Below are positions 6,695 through 12,121 of a stretch of 12,242 bases of DNA, one piece after another. The stretch is taken from NCBI GenBank assembly GCA_016932235.1, contig JAFGDF010000111.1, positions 1 to 12,242 of the forward strand, in the 5' to 3' direction. This DNA is from Deltaproteobacteria bacterium (lineage in GTDB: Bacteria; Desulfobacterota; DSM-4660; Desulfatiglandales; HGW-15). The translations under genes and the position numbers were made by a program. The notes beneath the pieces are model-generated. The model worked only from the letters and a program-made list of their open reading frames with translations, was not told where the DNA came from and did not search any database. Numbering within the stretch: position 1 is the stretch's first letter; every line of letters begins with the position of its first letter.

Positions 6695-7241
6695 GATGTG
6701 TTCTCAGAACAGTTTCTGTAACATTGCATGCGCCCGTATCATAATAATCATCAGGCATATTCATGGGCGTTTTATCAACGTGGCTGACCAGTCTGCTGAT
6801 GGTATCCAGATCCTGCAGGAGGTCCAGGTTCAGAATAATCTCCATTTCACCCTTGCTGATCTCCGCCTGCTGCCTAAGCACCTTTTCAGGGGCGCTGATC
6901 CATGATCTGTAACCAAAAATGCCCGCGACAATAAAAACGCAGGCCGCCGCCACGGGTACAAGCCTTGAGGAAAAAATGCGGAGTATGGTTAAGGGGCGAT
7001 CTTTTGACTCTTCGAGCCGATTGTGCAGATTCATAATCGCTGTTTCCACCTCGGCAGCAGAGAGCGCGGGAGGTTCACAGGAAGCCCTTACCTTATCCAT
7101 CGCCGCCTGTAGCCTTTTTCTCTCCTGCCTGCAACTGCTGCATGACCTGAGGTGCGTTCGCAACTTATCCTGATCCCCGGAATCCAGTTCATTATGGCAA
7201 TCGAGCATTATTAGCTCTTTATATGCCTTGCACGCTTCCAT
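6687..7241 (-). CDS. Anti-sigma factor with zinc-finger domain and one membrane span
   Basis: Expected to hold the upstream-encoded ECF sigma factor inactive at the inner membrane. From the ATG at 7241 it has 184 residues: a cytoplasmic ZAS-type domain with Cys4 and His30-x3-Cys34-x2-Cys37, a typical Glu-Leu-Asp then HLRSCSSC pattern, one transmembrane helix at about 94-115, and a roughly 70-residue periplasmic part. The segment EIILNLDLLQDLDTISRL (134-151) matches the 'NLdLLedLd' stretch seen in anti-sigma proteins that pair with DUF3106 genes. ATGs at 7271 and 7259 are in frame; 7241 is preferred because GGGGGGAGG lies just upstream and the family N-terminus begins there. It starts 17 bases after the sigma stop and overlaps the next gene. 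Zinc binding is inferred from motif only. Confidence 0.85.
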   Translation of the reverse strand: MEACKAYKELIMLDCHNELDSGDQDKLRTHLRSCSSCRQERKRLQAAMDKVRASCEPPALSAAEVETAIMNLHNRLEESKDRPLTILRIFSSRLVPVAAACVFIVAGIFGYRSWISAPEKVLRQQAEISKGEMEIILNLDLLQDLDTISRLVSHVDKTPMNMPDDYYDTGACNVTETVLRTHHA

Positions 7242-7258
7242 AAGCCTCCCCCCTTTCA

Positions 7259-7882
7259 TTACTCCTTCCATTTTTTAAGTCTGTTGCGGACCGTTCGCGT
7301 GGCGCGGAAAATATGCGTCTTGACGGTTCCCTCCGCCATTCCAGTAATACAGGAAATGTCATGAATGGTCATTTCTTCGAAAATCTTGAGATAAAAAACC
7401 GTTCGCTGCTTCTTGGGGAGCGAATCCAGGGTGGCCCTGATCTCTTCCCGAAGCTGCCGCCCGCTTAATTCGTCCATCGGATCAGGGCTTTCATCCTTCG
7501 TCTCAGGATCTTCTTCCTTAAATTCCCTGGAATGTCGTTGAAACAGTGCTCCGCTCCAGCGGAAATATCTCCTCCGTGAACTCAAACATGTGTTCACTAC
7601 AATTCTGTAAAGCCATGTGTAGAAAGAAGATTTACCATCAAATTTTTTTATGCCCTGAAACGCCCTAAAGAAGGCCTCCTGGACCATGTCTTTCGCGTCC
7701 TCTCTGTCCCTGCGGGACATGAGATAGGCAACCCTGAAAACCTTTTGCTGGTATCGCCGTACAAGCTCATCCGCGGCCCTCCGGTTTTCTCTCTGGACCA
7801 GGCGCACCAGCATATCGTCATCCATTTCGGCCCAGGAAACCGCCCCTGCTCCCTCTTGGCCCGGTTTTGATGCATCAGGCAT
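7259..7882 (-). CDS. ECF RNA polymerase sigma factor, RpoE-like
   Basis: A group 4 sigma-70 factor of 207 residues that directs RNA polymerase to stress promoters. Region 2 spans about 22-105, with DAKDMVQEAFFRAFQGIKKF (62-81) and YTWLYRIVVNTCLS as the -10-binding core. A charged acidic linker follows, then region 4 (about 146-202) with SLPKKQRTVFYLKIFEEMTI and the helix-turn-helix ISCITGMAEGTVKTHIFRA that reads the -35 box. It is the first gene of an operon with its anti-sigma factor. The start is unsure: neither 7882 nor the in-frame ATG at 7825 (188 residues, a common ECF length) has a good ribosome-binding site, and a stop codon four codons upstream of 7882 excludes anything longer. A hairpin can form over the 7882 start. 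Confidence 0.93.
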   Translation of the reverse strand: MPDASKPGQEGAGAVSWAEMDDDMLVRLVQRENRRAADELVRRYQQKVFRVAYLMSRRDREDAKDMVQEAFFRAFQGIKKFDGKSSFYTWLYRIVVNTCLSSRRRYFRWSGALFQRHSREFKEEDPETKDESPDPMDELSGRQLREEIRATLDSLPKKQRTVFYLKIFEEMTIHDISCITGMAEGTVKTHIFRATRTVRNRLKKWKE

Positions 7883-7912
7883 ACCGGAAAACCGTTACGT
7901 CGTGCATGCCTG
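7876..7912 (-). promoter_or_regulatory. Inverted repeat over the sigma-factor start codon
   Basis: CAGGCAT (7876-7882) and ATGCCTG (7906-7912) are perfect 7-base complements 23 bases apart. In the mRNA the second arm to be transcribed begins with the proposed start codon of the sigma gene, so the hairpin would hide the ATG. This may be translational control or a protein-binding site; a 7-base stem can also occur by chance. Confidence 0.35.
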
Positions 7913-7980
7913 ACGAAATACGAGATAATCTTTTACTATGCAACGGGTATTTACCCCCCAACCTCGCGCTCGTTTGAATT

Positions 7981-7986
7981 ATTATA
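7981..7986 (-). promoter_or_regulatory. Possible -10 box for the sigma-factor operon
   Basis: The minus strand reads a perfect TATAAT (7986-7981), but no good -35 box lies 16-18 bases upstream (best TAAATT). A start here would leave a leader of about 90 bases. No ECF-type promoter like that at 8174-8201 was found upstream of the sigma gene, so self-activation is not visible. Confidence 0.25.
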
Positions 7987-8173
7987 CGATTAAAAGAGCG
8001 GGAAATTTAGTTTCGTGGAGTATATCATAAACTCGCTTCGTTGGGGCAGCAATATTCATAACATTATTTTTAACCTTCATATCAGGCTGTTGCGTAATTT
8101 AGATACCTTAGAACAAAAATGGTTTACATTTTTTTGTGGAACATCTCCAATTTAATTGAAGAACCTTTTTTGT

Positions 8174-8201
8174 AAACTTTTTCTTAACTGCCGGTGTCTA
8201 A
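8174..8201 (+). promoter_or_regulatory. ECF-type promoter for the divergent envelope genes
   Basis: AAACTT (8174-8179), 16 bases, then GTCTAA (8196-8201). ECF sigma factors of the RpoE kind use -35 boxes near GAACTT and -10 boxes near TCTGA or GTCTAA with 16-17 bases between them. The transcript would start near 8208 and have a leader of about 75 bases. The divergent neighbour is an ECF sigma factor, which makes it the natural candidate regulator. The -35 lacks the usual G (AAACTT rather than GAACTT). Confidence 0.5.
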
Positions 8202-8237
8202 AGGAGTAAAACTCAAATCGTTTTTTTAAATCTTTAC

Positions 8238-8270
8238 AGCAGCCTGTAGTCCAAAGTCCGACAGGCTGCT
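8238..8270. repeat. AGCAGCCTGT hairpin repeat, copy 2, abutting a ribosome-binding site
   Basis: A perfect 10-base stem AGCAGCCTGT (8238-8247) / ACAGGCTGCT (8261-8270) with a 13-base loop. The inner part shares 14 bases, reversed, with the hairpin at 2451-2464. Its last base is followed directly by AGGAGG (8271-8276), the ribosome-binding site of the gene at 8283, so its folding may affect translation or it may act as an early terminator. Confidence 0.75.
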
Positions 8271-8282
8271 AGGAGGCCGGAG

Positions 8283-8726
8283 ATGAAAAAGCTGATCCTG
8301 ATACCGTTTTTAACACTGCTGGCGCTTGTTGCAAGCGATTCCATATTTGCAGATACCGTCTCAGCGGAAGGCAGTTTTGGAGTGCGGATTCGAATAGGCG
8401 ATCGACCTCATGGCGGCCATCCACATTTCATACAGCCGCGGGAACGGTTTCATCGCCCCATGCCGAGATATCATACGGGATATTATAAACACAGTCCCCA
8501 CTTTTCGTGGAGAGGGACGGTCATATTAAGACCTTCCTATCCGCGCTATTATTATTCATCTCCACCCATGGTCATTCAGCGCGAAACCCCTGTTTATATA
8601 CAGAAAGGGGATGGAGCATCAGATTACTGGTATTACTGCCGTGACCCTGAGGGTTTCTATCCCTATGTAAAAGATTGCAATTGCGAGTGGCTTAAGGTTG
8701 TACCTGAAACAACCCCGCCGAAGTAA
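8283..8726 (+). CDS. Secreted Tyr/His/Pro-rich protein with C-terminal Cys motif
   Basis: 147 residues, function unknown. A clear signal peptide (MKKLILIPFL then a Leu/Ala-rich core) with likely cleavage after Ala23 sends it to the periplasm or outer membrane. The middle (40-95) is rich in His, Pro, Arg and Tyr and looks flexible. The C-terminus has the compact pattern YWYYCRDPEGFYPYVKDCNC followed by W..V.P (115-141), with Cys119, Cys132 and Cys134. I recognise this pattern from short uncharacterised proteobacterial envelope proteins usually encoded next to glycine-zipper lipoproteins, as here. AGGAGG sits 6 bases before the ATG, so the start is firm. It is first in a two-gene unit, 19 bases ahead of the lipoprotein gene, probably under the ECF-type promoter. 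Confidence 0.8.
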   Translation: MKKLILIPFLTLLALVASDSIFADTVSAEGSFGVRIRIGDRPHGGHPHFIQPRERFHRPMPRYHTGYYKHSPHFSWRGTVILRPSYPRYYYSSPPMVIQRETPVYIQKGDGASDYWYYCRDPEGFYPYVKDCNCEWLKVVPETTPPK

Positions 8727-8745
8727 TAGAAATGGAGGTGACAGG

Positions 8746-9264
8746 ATGAACCGTGCCATACTTTTTGTTTCTTTTTTCTCCCTGATATTGCTGGCGGGTT
8801 GTGCTACGATTCCGAACGGCCCGAGTGTCATGGTTCTGCCGGGTCATGGAAAATCCTTTGAGGAATTTCAGGAAGATAAGTGCGCCTGCGAACAATGGGC
8901 CCTTCAGCAGACCGCCTTGATTTCAGATGAGATGAAAAACCATGACATGGTGAATGGAGCGGCAACAGGAGCTCTGCTGGGAGCCGGCATAGGCGCCATG
9001 CTCGGTGCCGCCGCAGGAGATTCAGGTCACGGGGCCGCGATCGGCGCGGGAACCGGTCTGCTCGCCGGTATCGCCCTTACTGCGGGCGCATCCCAGGAGG
9101 CGACCTGGGAACGACAGAGGCGCTTCGATATCGCCTACCAGGAATGCATGTATTCAAAAGGGAATCAGATTCCGTATATCCGGGAACCCCCGCAAAACGC
9201 TATCCGATTACCGCCACCTCCACCTCCACCGCCCAGAAGACATCGGGCCTTTCCGCCGCCCTGA
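8746..9264 (+). CDS. Glycine-zipper lipoprotein
   Basis: 172 residues. The lipobox LAGC puts the lipidated Cys at 19; the residue after it is Ala, which favours outer-membrane sorting. A segment with two Cys and Trp (46-51, CACEQW) is followed by a glycine-zipper region (71-112) with repeated GAxxGAxxG spacing, able to insert in or oligomerise at a membrane. Then come WERQRRFDIAYQECMYSKGN (121-140) and a proline-rich tail with nine prolines in a row broken by nothing. The 'WxRQxRYDxAYxQCMYxKGN' pattern is common to this unnamed family. An upstream in-frame ATG exists at 8698, but it lies inside the previous gene; GGAGGTG at 8734-8740 and the signal peptide fix 8746. Role unknown; envelope integrity is inferred from location and neighbours. 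Confidence 0.85.
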   Translation: MNRAILFVSFFSLILLAGCATIPNGPSVMVLPGHGKSFEEFQEDKCACEQWALQQTALISDEMKNHDMVNGAATGALLGAGIGAMLGAAAGDSGHGAAIGAGTGLLAGIALTAGASQEATWERQRRFDIAYQECMYSKGNQIPYIREPPQNAIRLPPPPPPPPRRHRAFPPP

Positions 9265-9305
9265 CCATAGCAGCATGCCGGATTCAATGACTAACCATGC
9301 ACGGA

Positions 9306-9335
9306 TTCCGGATAAGCCCTGCGGGCATTCCGGAA
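9306..9335. terminator. Hairpin after the lipoprotein gene
   Basis: TTCCGG (9306-9311) pairs with CCGGAA (9330-9335) and, inside, GCCC (9316-9319) with GGGC (9323-9326), with small interior loops. It lies about 40 bases past the lipoprotein stop. No T-run follows, so it may stabilise the 3' end rather than terminate transcription. Confidence 0.35.
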
Positions 9336-9393
9336 GGACGGTAGGAGGGAGGTGTTATCCTGCGGGCTCCAATTCAGTCATTCCGCGGCTTAA

Positions 9394-9547
9394 CCGCAGA
9401 ATCAAATCTTCCGGATAAATAATTTATCTGTACACTATGGCAATTTTATAAAAATTTTTATGAACCGCAAAATATCGAATAAAGAGTATTGAAATTCGAA
9501 GTGAGATACTTCGCCATTCTGCGGTTCCTTGTTCGATATTCGATATT
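9394..9547. repeat. Nested and interlocked inverted repeats
   Basis: Outer pair CCGCAGAAT (9394-9402) / ATTCTGCGG (9516-9524); within it GAACCGCA (9462-9469) / TGCGGTTC (9520-9527); the hairpin CGAAGT / ACTTCG (9497-9513); and AATATCGAATA (9471-9481) / TATTCGATATT (9537-9547), which interlocks with the others. The TTCGATA unit is doubled at 9532-9545. The overlapping pairings allow alternative folds. The outer motif is the same as in the tandem repeat at 9918-10003. Confidence 0.6.
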
Positions 9548-9589
9548 CAAAGTATCCTGGAGGAACGTGCTCCATTAAATCCCTCCCTA

Positions 9590-9612
9590 CCCTCCCTTTG
9601 CAAAAGGGAGGG
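9590..9612. repeat. CCCTCCC palindrome
   Basis: CCCTCCCTTT (9590-9599), loop GCA, AAAGGGAGGG (9603-9612): a perfect 10-base stem. It is of the same general kind as the pyrimidine/purine palindromes at 9635-9685 and 12064-12114. A partial direct repeat, CCCTCCCTA, precedes it. Confidence 0.7.
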
Positions 9613-9626
9613 GAAGTTGCAATCCC

Positions 9627-9690
9627 CCTCGGGTCCCCCTTTTAAAAAGGGGGAAGCAATCGTTCCCCTCTTTGCTAAAGAGGGGTTGGG
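9627..9690 (+). repeat. Double-palindrome repeat, left copy
   Basis: Holds two hairpins, CCCCCTTTT / AAAAGGGGG (9635-9653) and CCCCTCTTT / AAAGAGGGG (9665-9685). The reverse complement of 12059-12121 aligns along its whole length with about 8 differences in 64 by eye, including the GGAAGCA linker between the hairpins. The similarity stops sharply at both ends, so this is a defined unit. Confidence 0.8.
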
Positions 9691-9790
9691 CCTGCCCGCC
9701 AGTGCCCGAACAGCCTTTTGATAATTAATGTTCGTTCTAGAGGGAAATTATAAACCTGGTAGATGTATGCAAGGCTGTGGCAGGCGGGGG
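9691..9790. repeat. Imperfect inverted-repeat element
   Basis: ACAGCCTT (9710-9717) / AAGGCTGT (9771-9778), flanked by CTGCC (9692-9696) / GGCAG (9779-9783) and by CCCGCC-type ends. The whole spans about 100 bases with an AT-rich centre, the shape of a miniature element without its own enzyme. It abuts the left double-palindrome repeat. Confidence 0.45.
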
Positions 9791-9917
9791 AGATTTCAAA
9801 ATACGGCCATGACTTGCCCGCCCTGGTGCGACCTCCAGGGATAAAGATCAATTATTCACTTTGTATCCTTCTCAAACTCTGAAGCGGACGTTTTTTAGTT
9901 ACGGTCTGGGCCAGGGA

Positions 9918-10003
9918 CCGCAGAATCCACACCCCCCGTCATTCTGCGGCCTGCCCGCAGAATCCACACCCCCCATCATTCTGCGGCCTGCCCGCAGAAT
10001 CCA
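9918..10003. repeat. 37-base tandem repeat, 2.3 copies
   Basis: Units at 9918-9954 and 9955-9991 differ at one base (G/A after the C-run) and a third begins at 9992 and stops after 12 bases. Each unit carries CCGCAGAAT and its complement ATTCTGCGG around a C-rich centre, so each can fold alone and adjacent units can pair with each other (CTGCGG / CCGCAG). Confidence 0.85.
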
Positions 10004-10014
10004 TGGGGTTTTAA

Positions 10015-10043
10015 TTGAATCAATATTCATAATTGTATATAAT
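10015..10043 (+). promoter_or_regulatory. Promoter of the PNPOx-photolyase operon
   Basis: TTGAAT (10015-10020), exactly 17 bases, TATAAT (10038-10043): the best sigma-70-type promoter in the window. Transcription would begin near 10050, leaving a leader of about 70 bases that includes the 21-base repeat at 10099-10119. It starts 12 bases past the end of the tandem repeat. Confidence 0.65.
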
Positions 10044-10098
10044 GACAAGTTACAAGCATATTTTAATTATCCTAAAAAGCGAAGATTTGAATCATTAA

Positions 10099-10119
10099 TG
10101 TCCGGTTAGGAAATTGCAT
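10099..10119 (+). repeat. Third copy of the GTCCGGTTAGG arm, supplying a ribosome-binding site
   Basis: Exactly matches 6100-6120 over 21 bases. Upstream (about 10057-10098) a degraded version of the rest of the 6058-6120 element can be aligned loosely. The AGGA inside it (10108-10111) lies 9 bases before the ATG of the next gene and is that gene's only visible ribosome-binding site. Confidence 0.7.
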
Positions 10120-10120
10120 A

Positions 10121-10582
10121 ATGATAGCGAAAATGAAAAAATTAATAGAAGCTGAAAGATTTTGTGTGCTGGCAACGGTATCGGATAACATCCCTCATTG
10201 CTCTCTCATGGCTTACGCGCCTGAAGAAGACTGTAGTCGATTGTATATGACCACCCGAAGGAATACAGTCAAGTACGGAAACATGGTAAAAAATCCCTCC
10301 GTAAGCCTGTTGATAGATACGCGCGGCGAGAAAAAAAGCCGGGATAAGGATCAGAGGACTCAGGCTTTAACCATCAGCGGCAGATTTGAGGAAATCGTGG
10401 ATAAGACCGAAAGCATGAAGGTGGGGAAAATGCTGATTCTCAGGCATCCCGACCTCGGTGTATTTCTTGAGCACCCGGAATCATGCACCTTTGCAATAGA
10501 AATACATTCCTTTTTACACCTGGATGGTCTGATTGATTCCTATTACGAGGAGGTTCGTCATTGGGCGAAGTTCCGGAAATAA
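10121..10582 (+). CDS. PNPOx-like flavin-binding protein
   Basis: 153 residues with the split-barrel fold of the pyridoxamine 5'-phosphate oxidase family, which binds FMN or a related flavin. The sequence shows the common order: a leading helix, AERFCVLATVSDNIPHCSLM (11-30, first strands), LYMTTRRNTVKYGNMVKNPS (41-60), SLLIDTR (62-68), then LTISGRFEEIVDK (83-95). It is not the pdxH enzyme itself, which is longer (about 210-220 residues); the substrate is unknown. A second ATG at 10133 is possible. The gene overlaps the photolyase gene by 22 bases, so the two are translated together. Its product could help supply or reduce flavin for the photolyase, but that is only inferred from position. Confidence 0.8.
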   Translation: MIAKMKKLIEAERFCVLATVSDNIPHCSLMAYAPEEDCSRLYMTTRRNTVKYGNMVKNPSVSLLIDTRGEKKSRDKDQRTQALTISGRFEEIVDKTESMKVGKMLILRHPDLGVFLEHPESCTFAIEIHSFLHLDGLIDSYYEEVRHWAKFRK

Positions 10583-12051
10583 GAATTGAAAAGGCTAATA
10601 CGGCCCCTCCAAACCCTAACGGAGATTATGTCCTCTACTGGATGATAGCCAACAGGCGTGCCGCTTGGAATTACAGCCTCGACAGATCCTTAGAACTTGC
10701 AGAAACATACCATAAACCTCTTCTCGTTTTGGAGGCATTGCGCGCGGACCACCCATGGGCCTGCGACAGATTTCATAAATTTATCCTGGACGGGATGGCC
10801 GATAACGCGAAGGCCTTTGATAAAAGCCCTGCCTGTTACTATCCTTACATGGAAAAAAGACCTGGAGACGGAAAAGGCCTTCTTCAGGCTCTTTCCAGGA
10901 CGGCGTGTGCCGTAGTGACCGATGAATATCCTGCGTTTTTTCTCCCCGGCATGGTCGCTGCGGCCGCGAAAAAAATCAAGGTTGCCATGGAAAAGGTGGA
11001 TTCAAACGGCATACTGCCCCTGCGTGAACCTGAGCAGGTCTTCTCCAGCGCATACCAGTTTCGAAGATTTCTGCAAAAGCGCCTGCCGCCAAGATTGTTT
11101 GAGGCCCCAAAGGCCAGGCCCTTTTCAGGAGCAAAACTGCCTGAACTTGCCAGTGTCCCTCCTGATATCCTTGACCGCTGGCCAGGGGTTGCTACTGATA
11201 TGCTTTCTCATAAAAAAAAGGGAAATACCTCATCCCTTCCTATAGAACACTCTGTGCCTGCTGTGAACTATCCTGGCGGATCAGATCGGGCAAGAAACAT
11301 ATTAAGAAGATTTATCAGGAATCGAATGTCTTCCTATATCGATACGCGGAATGAACCCGAAAGACAAGGTTCCAGTGGATTGTCTCCCTTCATGCATTTC
11401 GGCCATATTTCCGCTCATCAGATCCTTCATGCCGTCACAGAAGAAGAGCGATGGATTCCCGGCAATATGTCCGACCGTGGCAGAGGCAGCAAAAACGGGT
11501 GGTGGGGAATGAGCGCTACCGCCGAAGCTTTCCTTGATCAGCTGATTACATGGAGAGAGCTTGGCTTTAACATGTGTTTATTAAACAGCGATTACGACCG
11601 GTTCGAATCGCTTCCTGACTGGGCGCAAAAGACCTTGCGGGCGCACGCAAAAGACTCCAGGCCTTACAGGTACGCACTCTCGGATTTTGAAGAGGCCTCC
11701 ACGCATGATCCGCTCTGGAACGCCGCACAGCGGCAGTTAAGACAGGAGGGACGAATCCACAATTATCTGAGGATGCTCTGGGGCAAAAAAATCCTCCACT
11801 GGTCCAGAAGCCCCCTGGATGCGTTGAATATTATGATCGAACTCAACAATAAATACGCGCTTGACGGCAGGGATCCAAACTCATACAGCGGTATTTTCTG
11901 GGTGCTGGGGCGCTATGACCGGCCGTGGGGACCTGAGCGTCCGGTCTTCGGAAAGATAAGATATATGACTTCTGAAAACACGGCCAGGAAATATAGCGTA
12001 TCCCGATATATAGTGAAATATTCTCAAAATCCTGGATCAACTGTATCATAG
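10561..12051 (+). CDS. phr: Deoxyribodipyrimidine photolyase, class II type
   Basis: Repairs UV-made pyrimidine dimers using FAD and blue light. 496 residues: an N-terminal antenna-type Rossmann domain starting YVLYWMIANRRAAWNYSLDR (23-42), an Arg/Phe-rich linker, and a C-terminal FAD domain with GLSPFMHFGHIS (273-284), AEAFLDQLITWRELGFN (321-337), WAQKTL then HAKD (354-365), THDPLWNAAQ (381-390), YLRMLWGKKILHW (402-414), LDGRDPNSYSGIFW (434-447) and RPVFGKIRYM (460-469). These are class II signatures. Trp386, Trp407 and Trp414 have the spacing of the class II electron-transfer tryptophans (360, 381, 388 in the Methanosarcina mazei enzyme, from memory). A segment near 300-318 (GRGSKNGWWGMS) looks like an insertion of this subgroup. 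It starts with TTG at 10561; GAGGAGG at 10547-10553 lies 7 bases upstream, and no ATG in frame suits the N-terminus. Confidence 0.93.
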   Translation: MGEVPEIRIEKANTAPPNPNGDYVLYWMIANRRAAWNYSLDRSLELAETYHKPLLVLEALRADHPWACDRFHKFILDGMADNAKAFDKSPACYYPYMEKRPGDGKGLLQALSRTACAVVTDEYPAFFLPGMVAAAAKKIKVAMEKVDSNGILPLREPEQVFSSAYQFRRFLQKRLPPRLFEAPKARPFSGAKLPELASVPPDILDRWPGVATDMLSHKKKGNTSSLPIEHSVPAVNYPGGSDRARNILRRFIRNRMSSYIDTRNEPERQGSSGLSPFMHFGHISAHQILHAVTEEERWIPGNMSDRGRGSKNGWWGMSATAEAFLDQLITWRELGFNMCLLNSDYDRFESLPDWAQKTLRAHAKDSRPYRYALSDFEEASTHDPLWNAAQRQLRQEGRIHNYLRMLWGKKILHWSRSPLDALNIMIELNNKYALDGRDPNSYSGIFWVLGRYDRPWGPERPVFGKIRYMTSENTARKYSVSRYIVKYSQNPGSTVS

Positions 12052-12058
12052 AATCTCC

Positions 12059-12121
12059 CCTAACCCCTCTTTAGAAAAGAGGGGAACTAGTGCTTCCCCC
12101 CTTTTGAAAGGGGGACCTAGG
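12059..12121 (-). repeat. Double-palindrome repeat, right copy (inverted)
   Basis: The reverse-complement partner of 9627-9690, starting 8 bases after the photolyase stop. Hairpins: CCCCTCTTT / AAAGAGGGG (12064-12084) and CCCCCTTT / AAAGGGGG (12097-12114). The first could also serve as the 3' end of the operon transcript, though no T-run follows it. Confidence 0.8.

Larger units (their letters stand above)
7883..8282. other. Divergent control region between sigma operon and envelope genes
   Basis: A 400-base AT-rich, gene-free stretch. Besides the boxes listed separately it shows: inverted pair GTTTACA / TGTAAAC (8122-8128, 8171-8177) ending at the ECF-type -35 box; an imperfect hairpin ACAAAAATG / CATTTTTTTGT (8113-8137); and the palindrome CAATTTAATTG (8148-8158), which could be an operator. 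No open frame with a ribosome-binding site is evident; the AAAGGAG at 8200-8206 has no start codon at a usable distance. Confidence 0.5.
9265..10120. other. Gene-free, repeat-dense region
   Basis: An 856-base stretch without a credible gene. Open frames here run through repeats and have no ribosome-binding site or family resemblance. Listed separately are several repeat types and one promoter. In addition there is a small hairpin CCCTGG / CCAGGG (9821-9840). Such density suggests a site where repeats have accumulated or a scar of past insertions. Confidence 0.7.

Noticed and set aside
8698..8745. Longer start for the lipoprotein gene at 8698
   Set aside because: It would put a charged 16-residue stretch ahead of the signal peptide; GGAGGTG and the signal peptide fix the start at 8746.
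9005..9418. Open frame of 137 codons overlapping the lipoprotein gene
   Set aside because: A frame-shifted shadow of the glycine-zipper lipoprotein that extends into the intergenic region; no start signal or family resemblance.
9918..10003. Possible CRISPR array
   Set aside because: Units follow one another with no unique spacers between them, there are only 2.3 copies, and no cas gene is present.
9861..10109. Open frame of 82 codons before the PNPOx-like gene
   Set aside because: It runs through the 37-base tandem repeats and the promoter, has no ribosome-binding site, and its Pro-rich part simply reflects repeat DNA.
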